Origin: Actinomycetota bacterium
GTDB lineage: Bacteria; Actinomycetota; Actinomycetes; S36-B12; UBA10799
Assembly (NCBI GenBank): GCA_963169225.1
Contig: CAUJDH010000055.1
Span: 1 to 37,194 of the forward strand
Reading direction: 5' to 3'
Length of the DNA: 37,194 nucleotides
Positions 33,397 to 37,194 of this stretch are shown one piece after another. Each line of letters starts with the position of its first letter. Within the stretch, counting starts at the first letter, position 1. The translations under genes and the position numbers were made by a program. Below the pieces are notes generated by a model, which was given only the letters and a program-made list of their open reading frames with translations, had not been told where the DNA came from and ran no database searches.

Positions 33397-34839
33397 TCAC
33401 TTCTTGCTCTGAGACTCTCGCGCCTTTCGCTTCTTGGCTTGAGCCAACGCGGCAGCAGTTTGCTTCTGCTTGGACTTGGCCTTATTTTCGCTGGCGTACT
33501 CTACGATCTCTGCTAAGCCTCGTTCAATTCCAGCCACGAGCACATCGACATCCGGCGCGTTCTCGCCATCACCAGTCACACCGATGTTGAGATAGTCACC
33601 GAACGAGGTAATACCCACAATGATGCGAAATTGGCCCTCGATAGGAATGATCGGCTTGGAGCTCGCGATCTCCTCACCATTCAAGTACATGGGGAACTGC
33701 GGACCTGGCACGTTTGTTACCAAAGTTTCTGCCATATATTCGGTTTTACCCGCCACCATCTGGACCACTGCTTCTTCTACTGGAGCAGGAATCAGCTTCT
33801 CGGTCGAACGCCGTATTTGATCGCCAATAAGCGGAAGCGTGCTCTTCTTGGAGTGTTTAGTCTCTTTTTTGATTTCACGAATTCGATCCATCGGAGGAAT
33901 ATCGCCAAGCGGTACCGGCAGAGGCAAAAGACCAACTTGGTTATTGGTCTTGAGGTCTCTACGTAGAGAGGTTGGCATGACAGTTCGCAAAGTGCGTCCC
34001 TCGGGATCTTCGCCACGAGCACGTAGAAGATCCGTGAAGCCGACAGCGACCGCCGCCATCACAATGTCGTTGATCGTAACCTTCTTAAGCGATCTCTTAG
34101 CTGCCTTGATCTCGGTCAGCGGGTACCGACCACTTGCCCAAATACGCTTGGCCGAGACGTCTCCGGTCAGCGAATCGAGCCGGTCTTGCGGCAAGAACAT
34201 CAAAGCTGAACGAACTGTGTCCGGCAACGTCGAAATAAACATGCCTGTGAGTCGCATCGATTTCTCGGCCACTTTGGCGAGTTTGGCTGCTGTGGCCTCA
34301 ACTCGTCCACCACTGTCAGTTTCAGCCTTGACTGAACGAGGTGCCACCATCGCCTTGATCGCATCGGTGAGTCGCACATTGCCACCCGGATCCAAGTCGA
34401 TCAATTGCCCCAGCAAGACCGTCGCACCTTGACCGTCAGCAATTGCGTGATGGATGCGGATCACCATGGTCCACTCGTTAGTCGCATACCCAGTGATCAT
34501 CGTGACATCCCAAAGCGGTCGGTCAAGATCCATCGGGATTTCGATGATCTCGGAGACGACGGCATCGATGCTGCCACCTGACTTGAGCTTGCGCTGCGTG
34601 ATGTGGTGCGTTAGGTCAGGCGTCGCATCGATCCACTTGCCCCGCATGAACTTGGTGCGGCTCGGCACAAAACGTTGCGAGAAACTCGGCATAGAGGGAA
34701 TTCGTTCGGCAAAGAATGACCGCAATTTGGCAACCGTTGGTGCCTTGCCTTCGATACCCACAACCGAGCCCACTGCGAGTGAAGGGCCTGACTGGTCCAG
34801 ATCGAGGAAACTCTCGTCAAGGGAACTTAAGCGGTCCAT
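33397..34839 (-). CDS. Wax ester synthase/diacylglycerol acyltransferase (WS/DGAT)
   Basis: This 480-residue acyltransferase makes triacylglycerol or wax esters from acyl-CoA. The condensing motif HHAIADG is at 130-136. The N-terminal LSSLDESFLDLDQSGPSLAVG and the PLWD motif (near 108) are also typical of bacterial WS/DGAT proteins, with the NVPGPQFPMYLNG block near the C-terminus. The extreme end is lysine-rich (KAKSKQKQTAAALAQAKKRK). ATG 34839 has GGAG five bases upstream and overlaps the stop of the alpha/beta hydrolase gene, so the two are translationally coupled. Confidence 0.95.
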   Translation of the reverse strand: MDRLSSLDESFLDLDQSGPSLAVGSVVGIEGKAPTVAKLRSFFAERIPSMPSFSQRFVPSRTKFMRGKWIDATPDLTHHITQRKLKSGGSIDAVVSEIIEIPMDLDRPLWDVTMITGYATNEWTMVIRIHHAIADGQGATVLLGQLIDLDPGGNVRLTDAIKAMVAPRSVKAETDSGGRVEATAAKLAKVAEKSMRLTGMFISTLPDTVRSALMFLPQDRLDSLTGDVSAKRIWASGRYPLTEIKAAKRSLKKVTINDIVMAAVAVGFTDLLRARGEDPEGRTLRTVMPTSLRRDLKTNNQVGLLPLPVPLGDIPPMDRIREIKKETKHSKKSTLPLIGDQIRRSTEKLIPAPVEEAVVQMVAGKTEYMAETLVTNVPGPQFPMYLNGEEIASSKPIIPIEGQFRIIVGITSFGDYLNIGVTGDGENAPDVDVLVAGIERGLAEIVEYASENKAKSKQKQTAAALAQAKKRKARESQSKK

Positions 34840-35825
34840 GATTGCTCCATCCAACATTCGAGCACATGCGTTGCAACGTCGACTGGTCGCTCCAGTTGAG
34901 CCACATGTGCCGTATCGAGGGTGATGACTGTGCTGCCCTTGATATTGCGGGCCGTAGGAATCGCCATACGAGGGTCAACCAATAGGTCTTGAGTACCGAA
35001 GAGGGCCAATGTTGGTGCCTTGATCTCGTGCGCAAACTTCCAGGTGTTCTCTGGGTGCCCCGGCAGGTACGCACGCATTAGGCTTCGCGCAGAACCTGCA
35101 AGCGACTCATTAACGTTGAAGTTCTTCATCCGCCAACTAGCATCTTTGATTTGAGTCTCAAGCCGTAGCGGATGCTCGACAAAATCCTTCGTATAGACAA
35201 CTCGTTGCATCCGCTCGATGACTTTCTCAGGACTCGGCGCACCAAAAGCAAACCGCATAGCTTCGGCTACGCCAGGTGTGGACAAGAGCATTACCTGAAA
35301 CGAGCCTAAGCGAGGCCGAAGATTCGGAACCGCTGGCGAGACGACAGTTAGCGAGCGCACTAGATCAGGGCGAGACCCGGCAATTCGGATCGAGATCGCA
35401 CCACCCATCGAATTACCAAACAGATCAACTGGCTCGTCAAAACTTTCTTCAATAAATCTAATGACAGTTGCGGTGTGTGCCGCCAAACTGTAATCACGGT
35501 CTACCGGAAACGGCGACCTGCCGAAACCGGGAAGATCGGGAGCGTAACCGTTGGCAATCGGAGCCAATAGGAACATCAAGTCAGTCCAGTTAGTGGCTGA
35601 ACCGCCGAGCCCGTGGACATATACGGCTGTCCGCTTAGCCGGATCGTGAGGACCCGTCGACCGAACGTTTAGCTGTCGCTCGCCGACCTGGATCTGCTCA
35701 CCCAAGTAGTCCGGAATCGGCAAACCGTTCGTGCCGTTCAACCTCTCGGTGAGCCCTTTAATCAGTTCTGGATAATCAACAGACCCCTCAAGTTGCACAT
35801 GGGGTTCTACCTGAGAAGTTGACAC
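34827..35825 (-). CDS. Alpha/beta hydrolase linked to WS/DGAT
   Basis: This 332-residue alpha/beta hydrolase has oxyanion motif VHGLGGSATNW (from about 70), nucleophile elbow GNSMGG with Ser139, acid in LFGTQDLLVDP and catalytic His in DTAHVAQLERP. No signal peptide is seen. The GTG start at 35825 has TAGGCT (35837-35832) exactly six bases upstream, predicting a leaderless mRNA that continues into WS/DGAT. A gene of this class sits next to a WS/DGAT at the mycobacterial locus as well. A lipid esterase role is likely but the substrate is unknown. Confidence 0.9.
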   Translation of the reverse strand: MSTSQVEPHVQLEGSVDYPELIKGLTERLNGTNGLPIPDYLGEQIQVGERQLNVRSTGPHDPAKRTAVYVHGLGGSATNWTDLMFLLAPIANGYAPDLPGFGRSPFPVDRDYSLAAHTATVIRFIEESFDEPVDLFGNSMGGAISIRIAGSRPDLVRSLTVVSPAVPNLRPRLGSFQVMLLSTPGVAEAMRFAFGAPSPEKVIERMQRVVYTKDFVEHPLRLETQIKDASWRMKNFNVNESLAGSARSLMRAYLPGHPENTWKFAHEIKAPTLALFGTQDLLVDPRMAIPTARNIKGSTVITLDTAHVAQLERPVDVATHVLECWMEQSWTA

Positions 35826-35853
35826 GAGATGAGCCTACTGGTTTACCCCAGAT

Positions 35854-36966
35854 TTAGGCGGCAACTTCTTGCGTCGGGGTTTCCGCAGTAGCATCCGCGA
35901 TACCGTGCCTACGTCGCGAGACCATTCCGATGATGAAACCGGCAATCGCCAGGAGCGCGCCAAGCGGAATCAGAATCTCTGGCCTGAGTGCGGCAGATGC
36001 CAACAGGGCCAAGACAATGGCGGCAAATATGAAGTGTCCGCCGACAGCTAAGTCCCGACGCTTGATGTGATACGCCGATTCAGTAACACTTCGACTCTGA
36101 GAAACAGCGTTACCAAGTACCGCTGCGGCTCCGACAGCCCCCACAATCGATAGCAGCGCGATAAAGATTGCTGCCAAGACCGGTGGGACGTAAGCGACAA
36201 CCGTGTGCATTGGGACGCTTGGCAACTGGATCGCACCGCCGAACAAGAGCAGAAGACCAAGGTAACCAAGGAACGTGAATACAGCCGTGATGATGGCACC
36301 ACGGATCACTGCCGGGCGGCTGGTTCCGCCCATTTCACGCAGACCGGGGTTGAGTGCGGTCACAACGAGTACGGCCAGGCCGTAGATCAGGATCTGCCCG
36401 AAGCCCACCTGGTTGTAGAAGATGACAGGGTCACCGAGGAATTGGAATGATCCACCGACAACACCGACGACCAGCATCAGCACCGCCACAACACAAAAGA
36501 TGATCGCTGCAGTCTTAGCCAGGCCTCGTGAGGATCCGCGCCCAAAGGCGACGGCAGCGCCAGCGACGACAATGAACACCACAACCACCCAGTAGTTCAA
36601 TGTCGAGAAAGCGGCGATCGTCGAGGCGATCCACGATACGAACAAAGCCCCGATCACCAGGAGGATTGCATAGGCGATTGCTGACTCCAGCCCACGAGTG
36701 GCGACTCCAGCTTTCGACTCTGATGGAGGACCAAGGTAGACGGAAACAACCGCACCAATGAGGATTGCGAGAATCGCAACAACCGCCCAAGTCAAAGTAA
36801 AGCCATGGTGGAATCCGGCGGCTCCCGCAATAGCGACGGACGGCAACAAAGCAACGAGCACCTTGGAGGGCGTGACGCTAGATTGTCCAGCTATTTTTCC
36901 GAGTAGCCCGATCTGGGCTACCACGGTTAGGGCGATTGCGGCAGCAGCGATTGCATATAGAGACAT
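35854..36966 (-). CDS. Polytopic membrane protein of unknown function
   Basis: This 370-residue protein has roughly 10-11 membrane helices and few charged residues. Recurrent features are Gly/Ala-rich helices and loops such as GPPSESKAGVATRG and LREMGGTSRPAVIRGA; the C-terminus is hydrophilic (SRRRHGIADATAETPTQ). I recognise no transporter motif. The ATG at 36966 has GGAGG five bases upstream and shares its A with the TGA of the lipase gene (TGATG), so the two are in one operon. Confidence 0.8.
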   Translation of the reverse strand: MSLYAIAAAAIALTVVAQIGLLGKIAGQSSVTPSKVLVALLPSVAIAGAAGFHHGFTLTWAVVAILAILIGAVVSVYLGPPSESKAGVATRGLESAIAYAILLVIGALFVSWIASTIAAFSTLNYWVVVVFIVVAGAAVAFGRGSSRGLAKTAAIIFCVVAVLMLVVGVVGGSFQFLGDPVIFYNQVGFGQILIYGLAVLVVTALNPGLREMGGTSRPAVIRGAIITAVFTFLGYLGLLLLFGGAIQLPSVPMHTVVAYVPPVLAAIFIALLSIVGAVGAAAVLGNAVSQSRSVTESAYHIKRRDLAVGGHFIFAAIVLALLASAALRPEILIPLGALLAIAGFIIGMVSRRRHGIADATAETPTQEVAA

Positions 36967-37194
36967 CAGTTCCTCCCCACACATCCGTTAGGGGCAGGTT
37001 TGCCTTCCATCCGGTCGTTCATCCAGCTAATGGTTTCAGTTCGGGCTGTCCAAAGTAGCGAGTTGTGATCGTCACCTGGATACACCTTCATATCGGCCTT
37101 GGTGCCGTTCTCGCATAGAGCTCGGAACGTTGCATAGGTGAATTCGGGGACGATTGCCGTGTCCTGGTCACCTTGCGTGATCAAGAGCGGTGTT
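36966..37194 (-). CDS. Secretory (LIP-family) lipase, C-terminal part
   Basis: The frame is open from the window edge to TGA at 36968-36966 (75 residues visible). It has the acid-loop motif LITQGDQDTAIVP and a catalytic-His block YPGDDHNSLLW, followed by ISWMNDRMEGKPAPNGC, which matches the end of actinobacterial LIP-family secretory lipases. The nucleophile and any signal peptide lie outside the window. It is coupled to the membrane protein downstream. Confidence 0.7.
   Translation of the reverse strand, partial: TPLLITQGDQDTAIVPEFTYATFRALCENGTKADMKVYPGDDHNSLLWTARTETISWMNDRMEGKPAPNGCVGRN

Overview
This window looks like the chromosome of an actinobacterium in or near the Mycobacteriales, with lower GC than typical mycobacteria. 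The evidence is a WS/DGAT acyltransferase with an adjacent alpha/beta hydrolase, a group II truncated hemoglobin, EttA, a paralogous SSB, an encapsulin/DyP pair, a DUF5130 protein, a GAP/Sap-family membrane protein and a sortase-anchored (LPHTG) surface protein. The order pepN - DUF5130 - small membrane protein - glbO - hypothetical - ettA - ssb paralog - WS/DGAT - hydrolase resembles, from memory, the M. tuberculosis Rv2467-Rv2485c neighbourhood, with additional genes inserted here.

Layout. Positions 1-6100 look accessory: a cut-off IS3-type transposase C-terminus, tRNA-Gly(UCC), a GAP-family membrane protein, a two-gene XRE regulator/nucleotidyltransferase pair that starts on a 40-nt perfect palindrome, an amidase, and a decayed secreted subtilase (premature stop plus a frameshifting deletion that removed the catalytic serine). 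Positions 6200-11000 hold one 1588-residue cell-wall-anchored surface protein. Positions 11069-12858 encode a DrrAB-type ABC exporter. Positions 12901-16158 are a tight operon of encapsulin shell, DyP peroxidase cargo (with a recognisable cargo-loading peptide) and a lipase-like alpha/beta hydrolase whose start overlaps the DyP stop. Upstream of it, on the same strand, lie glpD and a coupled membrane-anchored protein.

Positions 18475-30700 are mostly housekeeping: PepN, DUF5130, MalQ coupled to a second amidase, a LapA-like membrane protein, GlbO, EttA, an amidohydrolase and an SSB paralog. Positions 30866-37194 carry tRNA-Arg(UCU), a ferredoxin-reductase-like flavoprotein, an MFS transporter, and a reverse-strand lipid cluster: LIP-type lipase (cut by the window edge), polytopic membrane protein, alpha/beta hydrolase, WS/DGAT. 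With GlpD and the encapsulin-linked lipase, this points to active acyl-glycerol metabolism.

Two start modes are visible. Genes inside operons have good Shine-Dalgarno sites or overlapping stop/start codons. Many genes at the head of a transcription unit instead have a TAnnnT hexamer exactly six bases before the start codon, the arrangement expected for leaderless mRNAs. The observations most worth a second look are the palindrome/promoter over the XRE-nucleotidyltransferase start, the third gene in the encapsulin operon, and an odd duplication at the end of glbO: the last six codons plus stop reappear in frame 48 bases downstream with only synonymous differences, and the real stop codon lies at the top of a 15-bp stem-loop. 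No CRISPR array, replication origin, rRNA or prophage was seen. No gene-free stretch exceeds about 300 bases.
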